From Hirudo medicinalis (Eukaryota; Annelida; Clitellata; Hirudinida; Hirudinidae), in assembly GCA_011800805.1 (NCBI GenBank), contig MPNW01000487.1, forward strand, positions 61,036 through 105,817: a DNA stretch of 44,782 bases, written 5' to 3'. Every line of letters begins with the position of its first letter. Position 1 is the first letter of the stretch. The notes under the pieces were generated by a model, which saw nothing but the letters and a program-made list of their open reading frames with translations, was not told where the DNA came from and did not search any database. Below are positions 10,042 through 20,541 of the stretch, piece after piece. The translations under genes and the position numbers were made by a program.

Positions 10042-12940
10042 ATGGATTTTGATTCCGAAGACCGAGAGGATGGTCCGTATATTCATTTCCACTTCAAGTT
10101 TATTCTTGAGATCACTTTTGGGGTCACTTTATAGCTTATATTATAATTCAGCCGCCCCAGGTCACGAATCACAAATGACACCTATTCAACAGTGCTGAGA
10201 ATTGCTAATAATTTGTAGAAATAAAGCAAATCACTTAAAATATAACAAAAGCATGCAAATTGTTTTAATTTCGTTAAATTCCTCATGAGAACAATAAGTT
10301 GTTCCGATGATGAAATAGACTTAAAATGCTGGTGTTGTTAAAATTGCTATTAAAATAAGATTGAATGCATTTACACCATTAACACATTTTGTTTTCAACT
10401 CAGGAAAACTCGTCGAGGCTGAAGAATGTGGAAAGGAAGAAGGGTTGGTTGATTTGATTTTATGGTTGCAAAGCACTTTCTGACTTAGCAACATTATTGA
10501 AAGATTTTATAAACTTAGATATTGATTTGACTTGATTTCTGCAATAAATATTTTATGCTAAATGTTTTCCTTCAGGAATGAACTCCTCAAAGATATTTTT
10601 GGTGTCAGTGACGGCGAAGAAGGCGAGGATTTTGAGGTGAGATGATTGTTTAAATGTTAGCACCTTGATCGTTTATTGTTGTAAAGAATTGTAAGCAAGC
10701 AACTCGTCATCCAACAGGGATTCACTGAGGAGGATTGTAAGGCATCGCAGCGCAAAAGAGACAAGAGAGGAGGCAAGCGTTAATCCATTGTACATTACAA
10801 ACTTCATGTGAAATGATCATGGCATTGCACGTGACTACTTGCGAGCATAAACTAAAAGTACTTTAATGAGTTGTAATTAATTTTTCGCCCATCTTCGTCA
10901 GATCACGAAGGTGAGAGAGAAGACGTGGGAGAAAACGGGGAGGGCGGAGAATCTCACCATGGTTCGGATCACGACGGGGAGATCCTAGACGATGGGGAAC
11001 AAGGGTGAGTCGATGGCTTACAATAACAACCTGCAATATCGATGGGTGTTTATTATGGATCAACCGAAATTTGAGGCACACGTGATGGTAATTTGCAATG
11101 AAGCAAAAAGTTTGTAATAGTTGCATGACTTCCTCTCAGTGACAAGGTGTGGGACTTTGACGTGATGATGGAGAAGAGAAGGGCAGAGATGAAGAAGAGG
11201 AGGAAGCGAAGGAAGGACGTCGATTTCATCAACGACTCGGACGACATGATCGAGGACATGATGAAGACCATGAGGGAGGCTGCCGAGGTGACCCCTTACG
11301 TCATTTGTAGCATCGTGTTTACGTTTTAAAGTCATGTTAGATTATTATTTATGAAGATGTCAATATTAGATTTTTATATATGTATATCAAAAATTAAATA
11401 AGTTTTACAAAAAATATGGATTTGACTCTGAAAGAAAGTCGTGGATATTAATGTCTCGTCAATTGCTCGTGTCGTTTCTAACATCAATGCCGGTGTCGAT
11501 GATTCCAGAAAGATCGAGAGCTCAATAAACAAAAGAAGCCTGCTATCGCCATGATGCAGAATCTCAAATATGTAAAATATCAGCTGAAGAAGTAAGCTCA
11601 ACGACAATTCAATGCTGATATTAATTACAGGCTCAATTATTATTTTTATTCCTTAGAGTCGACTTGCACCAGGCTTTCCTCGATTCTGGCATTTTGACGT
11701 CCATTGCCGTAAGTGACTCGTCGTTCGCTCGCTTTTTGACTTTCTCGCGCTGCCGTTATTAATTATAATAATTCATTCAGGAATGGCTCGCACCCCTGCC
11801 GAACCATGCCCTTCCGCACCACGAAATCAGAGAAGCTCTCCTCAAGCAACTGACCGAGGTGAGCCTGCATTCGAATGTTCGTAGGTCGTGCCGATTAACA
11901 TTTTACCGTTTGCAGTTTCCTGCAATCAGCACAGAAGGTTTGAAGATGAGTGGTTTGGGAAAGGCCGTGATGTTTTTACTCAAGCACCCGAAAGAACTGC
12001 CTCAAAACAAACAAATATGTCGCAAACTCATCAGTGAGTATTTCCGTGGGAAATTTCGCATTGCCATTTTAATCGACGTCGTCGTCGATGCAACGATGAA
12101 CCGAAAATATTTTGAAATACAAATGTACCGATATTTGTTTCCCGAAGTAGAAGCTAATGCAATAAAATATTCTCCTGCAGACGACTGGGCGAGGCCTTTC
12201 TTCAATCAAAACGCTGACTACAAGGCTCTGTCGAAAGAGGAGCGAGAACAACGAGATTACGAGCGGCTCACGAAGAGGAGAAAGTTAAGCGAGAGCGAGG
12301 GATCGTCAAAGAATTCCAACGACCCTGACAAGTGGGCCTCGTTAATTCTAATTTGTAGGACTCATCTGCTTAGCCACACTGGGTTGACTAATGTTTTGTG
12401 AAGAGCCAGACATCACTTTCATTTTGACCAGCATTTAAAAAAGTTACTCATAATCTTCATCACTTACTAAGGATCCTTACTTTTTTGGGTGGGCTCACAA
12501 ACTAGTCCAACCTCTGGACAACCATTGAAACTCCTTGTAGTATTTTTTAGAATTGAATACACACTCGAATCCTTTTTGCCTGCAGGGTACTGAGGCCGGG
12601 CGACCCGGGGTACGTCTATAGGGCACGGGTGCCCGCCCCCTCCATCAAAGACTACGTCATCAGACCCAAATGGAATGTCGAAGACAAGCCAAGGGTTTGC
12701 ATCCTTCTGACCAATCGTTATTATTTTATTCCTAACGTAGCATCACCGACAATGAAGATCGATGCTCTGCAACAAGCAATGTGCGTTCGGTTATTAATCG
12801 CAACAATATTTCTCCAGGAAGGACCGCAGAAAAAGAAGCCCAACAAGTTGGCCAAGCTGCAGAGGGCCTTCATGGACCAGAAGAAGGCGGTGTCTTCTGC
12901 CGTCAAGATCAGCATCGAAGGGAGAAACATGAAATTATAA
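10042..12940 (+). CDS. IWS1: IWS1 / Spn1 transcription elongation factor
   Basis: IWS1 travels with elongating RNA polymerase II, binds SPT6 and links elongation to mRNA processing and export. Thirteen exons: 10042-10072, 10404-10443, 10576-10636, 10718-10772, 10902-11004, 11140-11287, 11509-11591, 11657-11708, 11781-11858, 11916-12033, 12181-12331, 12586-12694, 12818-12940; 383 aa with stop TAA. The first ~100 residues are acidic and disordered, much shorter than in vertebrate IWS1. Residues ~100-146 hold a basic stretch and [14 protein letters not shown]. The TFIIS-N-like (TND) core at ~145-265 includes AWLDSGIL-type helices ([20 protein letters not shown]) and [15 protein letters not shown]. 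The C-terminal part has [38 protein letters not shown] and the conserved end [13 protein letters not shown]. All introns are GT-AG except possibly the fourth (see findings). Confidence 0.96.
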
Positions 12941-12944
12941 TAAA
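12939..12944 (+). terminator. poly(A) signal AATAAA overlapping the IWS1 stop
   Basis: The hexamer AATAAA shares two bases with the TAA stop codon at 12938-12940. If used, the 3' UTR would be only about 15-30 nt. Another AATAAA-type signal was not noticed in the next 300 bases. Confidence 0.45.
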
Positions 12945-13579
12945 TTATGTTAAGGAGATCACTGCATTGGGACATATTTAGAAACACTTATTATTATTTT
13001 TGCGATCGGTTTACACCTGTTTGTTTTGACAAATCGAGGCTATGAATATTGGCTCCAAGATTGAAACTCCCGTCGACTAGTTGCACGTCCGAAGACTTTA
13101 AAATAGATTTTAAAAATTAGTCGAGAGACTTCCATAGCCGACTGCAAACAGTAAACAATATACGTGCGTGCTTGTTCGACGTCAAAGGCAGAAATGCGAC
13201 CTCCGTTTCAATAATTTTGCAGATATCACAATGTCTTCATCCTCACCCCATGAATAAGTTTTTTCATCTGGTCAGAAGGTATAATGCTGTTATTTCTTTG
13301 CATAACAAATGACAATTAGAAACTCTTGTAAACAGAACATAGAAAAACACATAACAGATAATTATGACAGTATGCAGAAATTGAATGCAGTAGTTACATA
13401 AAAAAAAACGATACAATAAGAAACTATTTGTTATTTGGGACAAAACCACATCTGAGATTTCTCGTTTAAGCAAGGTATTGACGAGTGCTAATTCCTATAA
13501 AACATTTTGAGGTTGCAATGGTGGGTGTTCAAAATCATTGACAAAGCACCAAATTTTGGATCTGCTTTTCCACATCCTA
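12945..13579. other. intergenic region between convergent IWS1 and PHETA
   Basis: About 0.64 kb between two genes that point at each other. It should contain both 3' ends; no further gene seen. Confidence 0.6.
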
Positions 13580-14200
13580 TCATCCAGCCTCTTGAGCATC
13601 TTGTTCAGTATTAAATGGACCAATCTTCATGCTAATGAGCTGGCCAAAAAATTGGTGCAACTCTTCAAAATCACTGGGACATTTGCCAAGATCCCAAGAG
13701 CTTCGTCTGTTGTTTGACTCGTTACTCGACTCGAAAGGGTTCGGTCTTTTACTTCGACTTTGATTTCCAGGTGGAGGTTGGGCGTTTATGCTGGCCTTCT
13801 TCTCGTCTGCTATGAGTTCGTCAAGCTGATTCTGTAGGTCCTTGATAGCCATTTTCATGTAGTCATAACTAGCGCATGTGAGCGCCCTCATCCAATCTTC
13901 CATTTCATCCTGACTCTCGGCCGCCAGCGTATATGTACGACACCCGAGTCCTGAAAATACGAGCTCGAAAGCATATTTATCCAGATTTTCTACCATCTCG
14001 ATGCTGAAGCCCTCCAATACGATCACCCCCGTCGGCTCCAAGTCGCCTTTTTTGTCGTAATAAAACAGAAGATTGCCGATTAGAACAAACCATCGTTTCT
14101 GGAATGCTTTGTTCAACTCTCCTCGCTTGTTCAAATATCCTTGTTTGTCAATAGACGATGTGGAAGCAAACAAAGAAAGATGTTTTTCATTTAATTTCAT
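13580..14200 (-). CDS. PHETA: sesquipedalian / PHETA, PH-domain endosomal protein
   Basis: Single-exon gene of 206 aa. PHETA1/2 (sesquipedalian, FAM109) bind the lipid phosphatase OCRL1/INPP5B and act in endosomal recycling to the trans-Golgi. A PH domain fills residues ~17-112, with GYLNKRGELNKAFQKRWFVL, then LLFYYDKKGD and the C-terminal helix DEMEDWMRALTCASYDYMK with its invariant Trp. A helical stretch (MAIKDLQNQLDELI) and a Ser/Asn-rich linker follow. Near the end FEELHQFFGQLI matches the F&H motif through which PHETAs contact OCRL1. Domain order and length (human PHETA1 249 aa) fit. It lies head-to-head with NKRF and tail-to-tail with IWS1. Whether it is closer to PHETA1 or PHETA2 is not decidable. 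Confidence 0.95.
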   Translation of the reverse strand: MKLNEKHLSLFASTSSIDKQGYLNKRGELNKAFQKRWFVLIGNLLFYYDKKGDLEPTGVIVLEGFSIEMVENLDKYAFELVFSGLGCRTYTLAAESQDEMEDWMRALTCASYDYMKMAIKDLQNQLDELIADEKKASINAQPPPGNQSRSKRPNPFESSNESNNRRSSWDLGKCPSDFEELHQFFGQLISMKIGPFNTEQDAQEAG

Positions 14201-14506
14201 AATCGCTATTCTGTCTAATTAAGCGAAGCAAGCCACATTCAGCAACACGGATGATGAGATAAATGATCACGGGATGTTTACCAACAAATGTTTTAATTTT
14301 TTCAAAAACAAATTGTAGTTATTTGGTATATTGATGTTTTATTAATTTTAGAAATGTCATCAATTATTTGTATATTATTATTCAGCAAAAGTTTTTGCAT
14401 ACGAAATTCTTTGCTTATCGCCCATCTGTGAAACTCCTATTTGTTTTATTTAGCTAACGTTGCGAGCAGTTTATATTTATTTTATCCGGATAACTTAAAT
14501 TAAAAT
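14201..14506. promoter_or_regulatory. shared upstream region of PHETA and NKRF
   Basis: Only 306 bp separate the two divergent start codons, so both promoters must lie here or in overlapping 5' UTRs. The stretch is A/T rich; no TATA box is convincing. The shared-promoter role is an inference from spacing. Confidence 0.5.
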
Positions 14507-16376
14507 ATGGACGCGCAAGAGAATGAATTTAATGTGGATGATTATCGTAGACCGCATGATAGTACTACGGAGTGGAAACTTCGTCGCGCTTTTATACTAT
14601 CGAATAAAGACCAATTAGAAAAAGATGAACTCATTACTTTGGCCAGTTGTTACGTTAACATTCACTTTTATGGTTGCAGGTATGATTATGTTTATAATGT
14701 ACTGAGAAGTTATTTCGACGAGCCAATGAAGTCTTTTTTTTTTAAAGCTACCCTGAAGACCTTATGCAACGGCTGTCACATTATGAAAACAATGTGGAAA
14801 GGAGTCTCATAACGGATTTCAAGCCGGAAATCCATAATCGAGCCACTATTGTTCCCAAAAGAAAATTGGACCAGGGAGCATGGAGGCCACCCCCTCTGCG
14901 AAATGATAAGGTTAATATGCCTGATTCTAGCCAGCTCCCTTTCTCACCAAATGAATTAGCTCAACTAGAAAGGAAATTTTCCAATTTGTCCTCCTTAGTA
15001 AGAAACTTAATGACAATTAAGCAAACAGACAATGCTATTAGCATCTTACAAATGGCATTTGACAAAAAGAAGATGACCTCAAGCATGAAATTCAACGATT
15101 TGCCCAACCGAAAATTTTCTTACACTTTGCAAGTAGATTGCATCAATTTGAGTGAAGGTGAGGCCCCCAACAAGAAACAAGCCAAAGCAGAAGCATATCA
15201 GAATGCATTATCTATCTTGAACATGCCACATTTAAAGATTGCAAAATCTCATAAAAACCCTACGGAATATGTTTTAATAGGATCGGCTAACACATGTACT
15301 CCCGTCGAGCCGAAGAAGCCTAAAGCGGAGAATGACGTCAAATTCGACGGAATCTTTGTGCTGATCGGTCAAATTGATGTCCAGCATAGCGCCACCAATA
15401 TCCTAAGGCAGAGTGCTGAATTCAACAGGTTACAGTTGGATTTCGACGTCCAGTACTCGATTAAGGACAACACTTATGATTGCCGACTGTCCTTAGGAAA
15501 AAACGTTGTTTCGATTGATAAAAAAGATACCAGGGAAGAAGCCACGACGACCGCATCTGAAACGATGCTGGAATTGCTGAGGAAATCGTGCTACACCATC
15601 CTGTCTAAAAGTGCCGGCGATGTCGATATCAATGATGCAGTTCAGAAAGAGCAACTTCTCTCTGGCAAAGTGTCCACGACCATAGAGGAACCTATCCCAG
15701 ATTCCAACATTGGTCAGCCCTATTGAGATTTGAAGAGATTTCAACTAAATTTCATATTAAACACCACATGCTTTTGGTGCTCATTTACAGAGGTCTAAAC
15801 TAAACAGTTTTAAAGCACAAACTAACGTTTGATCAACAAAAGCACAAAATAATGTTTGAGTAACAAAAAGTACAAACTAATATTAATCTTATTTATTTAT
15901 TAACTTCATGATGTTCTTTGACCAATTTCAATGTTTATTAAGGATTCTTATCATCTTCAGGTAACAAATTACTGAGGAGGATGGGCTGGTCCGGGGGAGG
16001 GGTGGGCAAGGAGGGCAACCAGGGCATCAGCAGTCCCATAGGCCTCAGTTCGGTCAGGCACAGGGAGGGGCTCGGCATGAGGAGCGAGAACGGAATCACT
16101 CCGGAATTTCAAGTCGCGGTTACTCAAATTGTCGAGGATTTCATCAGGTCCGACAAGCAAGAGGATCTGGTCTTTGCACCTTCATTTTCAGTGGAGGAGA
16201 GGTCCACCATCCACAACGTTGCCCGCAAGCTGCACTTGAAGACTAAGAGTTATAACAAGGGTGATGAGAGGTACCTCATCCTGAGTAGAAAGCGATCCCC
16301 TCAAGAACTGTTGGCCCATCTGCTGGCAAGCGGTGGTGAAACTCGTCGCCACAAACTCGTACCCCCGACCAGCTAG
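14507..16376 (+). CDS. NKRF: NKRF-like protein (XTBD, dsRBD, G-patch, R3H)
   Basis: NF-kappa-B-repressing factor is a nucleolar RNA-binding protein that recruits the exonuclease XRN2 and activates the helicase DHX15 in pre-rRNA processing. Exons 14507-14679, 14748-15712 and 15961-16376 join in frame to 517 aa. The XTBD (XRN2-binding) domain is at ~20-75: WKLRRAFIL, LASCYVNIHFYGC, then SYPEDLMQRL across the first intron. Two dsRBD-like modules follow at ~154-219 (SEGEAPNKKQAKAEAYQNAL) and ~263-338 (KDTREEATTTASETMLELL). The G-patch (~379-415, GNKLLRRMGWSGGGVGKEG) is completed only by the second splice. An R3H-type domain (~430-500, EERSTIHNVARKLHL, RYLILSRK) closes the protein. Vertebrate NKRF is longer (about 690 aa) with the same order. 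A candidate ATTAAA poly(A) signal is at 16511-16516. Confidence 0.94.
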
Positions 16377-16550
16377 AAACAATTGCATCCAAATTTTAGA
16401 GCTGTTGCAATGCATTTCGAGTATTTTTCAAAATCTTATGTAAACCTCACAAACGCATGGTCTTCTGATCCCTCACCTCCTTTACTGTTTATTGTTCCAT
16501 CGTTTAAATGATTAAAGTTTTAAAATTTGTGACTCGCCACTCCTGCAAAG

Positions 16551-16811
16551 TCGGTTAAAGTCGACAAAGAAGGCAACCCTATCATGTTTGCAAATGCCTA
16601 CCCTGCTTCAGAGTGTGGTCCAGGTTTTAAATTTAATTTTTCAATTGTATAAATCTGGGATTGAGGAACTAACAAGATCAAGACAAAAATGTTTTTTGCA
16701 AAGTAATGAAAATAGAAAACAAATGAACTTTGTGACAGCCTAGCAATGTGGGGGGGTTCGATCGGTCAGCTGATCTGGAGCAGGACGTGCGACCTCTTCG
16801 TGGTAAACAAG
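16551..16811 (+). CDS. two unrecognised exons joined in frame
   Basis: Exon a, 16551-16623, follows an acceptor (GCAAAG) and reads SVKVDKEGNPIMFANAYPAS then ECGP, ending at a GT donor in phase 1. Exon b, 16744-16811, follows CCTAG in the matching phase and reads MWGGSIGQLIWSRTCDLFVV then NK before a GT. Together they give 47 codons with no stop and a protein-like composition (Trp, Cys, mixed hydrophobics). Neither a start nor a stop codon was placed, and the pair lies immediately after the NKRF 3' end. They may be part of a larger gene whose other exons I missed, or a decayed gene. No family is recognised. Confidence 0.35.
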
Positions 16812-16819
16812 GTTTTGGA

Positions 16820-17979
16820 ATTGTAGTAATGACCTGCCTAGTTAAATCTCGCTTGGACCGATTTGTGACAAGATTTTATCTCGTTAGCAAACCCCTTGCA
16901 CCGTTCCAAGGGTGTTTGGATCACTTTGGGACCGTCCTTCCAAAATATTGAGTCGAGCCAATCGAAAATTAAAATCAAACGGCCTTCGGTCGGAACACAT
17001 CGAAGTCGAGTTAAAAAAATCAATTCATAGATTGCAAATAATAAGTGTCTATAAAGGAAAACATTATTATCATTGTTACCTCGTTCATGTGTACAGCAAG
17101 CAATGTCCTACACTCGAAAACTAGATTACGAGGAGACAGACAATATAGATAGAAGCCAGCTGGGATTATAATAGTGACGAAGGGTAAGGATAATAAGAAC
17201 ATTTGAAGTAATTAATAATGGTAATAATCATAACAAAACCATCAATAACAGTGGTAAGAAGTAAGATTGGCTGTCTTTTGGATTTCCTTACAAACTCCCA
17301 GATTTCAGAAAATCAGCTCGAGGCGCGTAATTAGGATTAACAATAAAAACTTAATCAACGCTGGACAGTAATTGCGGAACCGGATCCGAAGACGGGCGCG
17401 AGTTCTAGCCCAGGCCTCCTTCTACCTTCGCGACGGGGGGGGTCGAGGAGCCTGGCGATTGGCCAATGAGTCCCCTGTACCGTCAATGACGATAAAATAA
17501 AAACATCAGTAATGGCAATTGATGTTTGCTGAAAGTGATCTAATGCATCAGACAGGTGTACAAGACTCAAATGTGGTCAAGAGTTAAAAATGCACTCGGA
17601 GTATGCTATGTTTCAACCAATGAAGGGATTCAATGTTCAAGAAAATGCTCACCCAAGTGTCTCTTCTGTTTTGGCATCTGCAAGAAAAAAAAAAAATGGA
17701 GGTGAAAGTAGTAATTGACGATGATGAAGACGACTATGATGATGATGGCAAAGATTGGTGAAGACATTGTGAGGATAATGATGGTAGTAAGTTAATAACA
17801 AAGGTAAGACCAACCATTAAAAGTGAAATCTTCATCTTCATGCTGAGACAAATTTTTGCTATGGTTGGAGCTGAAAACATTTTCATTGATTGTCAACAAT
17901 GATTGGTAATTCATAGACAATTAACAAATGCTCTCTGACTTTAGTTATTGCTAAATATAAAAACAAGGAATCACAAAAG
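16820..17979. other. intergenic region, no gene seen
   Basis: No convincing exon. A GC-rich patch at about 17380-17470 stands out from its A/T-rich surroundings and contains a run of nine G; it has no recognised function. The PPP6R 3' end on the minus strand falls near 17.9 kb. Confidence 0.5.
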
Positions 17980-20491
17980 CTATTGTAAATGCATGTCGTG
18001 GGACCTCGAACTCTGTTGACTGTGAGCTTCGTATCGTGAAAAGTTAGCCCAATTCTCGTCTGCATTCGTCTCGTTGCTTCGAGGAGACCAAGAAGGAGAA
18101 CTCGTCGTGTTTTCGTCCATCGGTAGGTGCTCTTCGAACTTGGCCCAGCCTGCTTCGGTAATGTCGAGTCGATAAGAATATAAACAATTTTTTGTTCATC
18201 AATATTATTCACTCGATAACAGTTTCAACCGATTCGCAGCTTTAGAGACGCAAAACGACGGCCTCAAAACCAGTCAAAAACATCTCTTGAAATAACAACG
18301 GACCTGTCGATCGACCGACGCCTTCCACGAAGAACTCCATCAAAGTTGCAACCCACCTTCATTGGAGGAAGACACCTCCATTTCCTCCACGGTCGGACTT
18401 GCAGCCTTCTTTTCGCTCTCGGCTTCCGAAGTCTTCATTTTCTCCAACACGTCCGGCTTCAAACTGAAACCACGAACGACTCATATCACTACCGGTACTT
18501 AATCATAATAAGCTAGGAACGAATGATACAAAACCGAAACCCACAGAGACTCTGGAAAGTTTGCCAGCTTTTCTTCCCAGACGTCCTCGTCCGAAAAGTT
18601 GTTGGTGCGTGACTCGCACATGTCCTCGAACAAGGAAATCTTTTTCTCCGACTGGAACGAGAAAAATGCGTACTCGATTACAATCATCGTAATTATAAAA
18701 GAATTATCAAGCAATCGTAATTCTTCGACGTAACACGACATCGTCCAATCGTCGTGAGCCCAATAAAACCCCGTAAATGTCGAACCGTCGCTCGTAACGA
18801 GGGAGCAATGTATATATATACATACATAAATAACACAGATGAAACAGTGTTACTATTGGACAATTGCTTACATTTTCTAAAGCAGAGGGACTGAGGTTGG
18901 ACCAGTTGAAGGTGTCGTTGATGGTGACACTAGAAGTAAACAAACACATCTAAAACTATCACGATGCGATGTCATTAAACCAGCAATGCCGACACATGTT
19001 AGGTCACGGTAACCTATATAATCAGAATCACAACTCAAACAATTAACTCACCCTATCTCGTCATTATCCAGCAGCTCGTCTCCGATGAAGCCGCACTTTG
19101 GAATGAAATTAATTCAATATAAATTCCAGAAATAAATTCGATGATAACATTCATCTCGATGCATTTTATTTTGATTGTTCTGACATTTCAGCTCATTAAC
19201 AATTACATTTTGGATGTCGATCACACAATCACAGTCGATGCTCAAAAATACACTAATTAAGTATTGCCCTTTAATAAACATGAAGTTGTCATCAACACAA
19301 GCTGAACAATCATAAACTAATTAATATTTATAACCTATAATTAATAACATAATTAATATTCACGAATTCATCCTCAGAGTCGGTCAGAGGAAGCTTAACT
19401 AAACCAGGTGAAATGAAAGCGTAAAATCTCTGACTCCACCCACCACACAGATTGTCCAATAAGAAAAAGGATGGCAGGATTGTTAAAATCGCCTTAAGTA
19501 AACCATGCAGTCCACCATTTAATTGGTCAATTCACTCAGAGGAACATTTCACAGCAGATGAGTGGGTGGAACAAAATATTATTAACCAATGGAAATGCAA
19601 GCAGTCAGCAAATTAAAGCCTTGAACTGGTAAAACTTACCTCAAGGCATGTGAAAATAATAATAAAATAAATAACGCTGACGGTGATGACGACAACATCA
19701 TTTTTGAGTGCAGTGGCATCATCATTATCAGCACAAACGTGAATTCCCAAATATTGAGTGGCTGGGTTAAATACTGCAATATTGCTAAAAGTACCAGCCA
19801 ATGAAAATAAAGCGGAAGGAATGATATTCATTTACCAGTCGAAACAACCTGACACCCTATTGAATAAAAAAAAAACCAGATAATGAGTGGGTTATCATGA
19901 CTCTTAAAATCATATTTAATCTTCAACTTTAACGACTCTCATTGGCCATCGTATCGCCGTGTCGTCGGCCGATCGCACGACAGACCGAGAACGAGTTAGC
20001 CGACGACATAATTAGGCGAGCGGACGGCCTCGTCGAAACGCACCTTCCTCTCGGGATCGTTCGGATGAAAGTCGAGGCAGAAATCTTGGTCCGTCCCCGA
20101 GCGAGTCACGGGCGTGGAGTTACCTACCTGAAGAAGCGACGACTACGCTGTTAATCACCTCGACGCATCTCGTCTCGTGCGCATTCATCGGCATTATCGC
20201 AGGGCACAAATAATTCCAGCCTTACATTAGCATCATTCAAGAGCCTGACCATCTTAGTCAGCAATTGGACTGCAATTTAATTCATCATCAACTATTACAC
20301 AATGCACACTAGGGCACACCATGACAACCACCTTCACTTACAACCACTAACCCCATCGATTGCATTTATTTTGTTAGATTCTGCCAGTGATGTTGAAACA
20401 AACTCAGACCATCTCTCGAACGTACTTTCCGGAAGACCTGTGCCAAAGAGACAGATATAGTTCTGAATAGCAACAACAACAAAATAATAGC

Positions 20492-20541
<50 letters not shown>

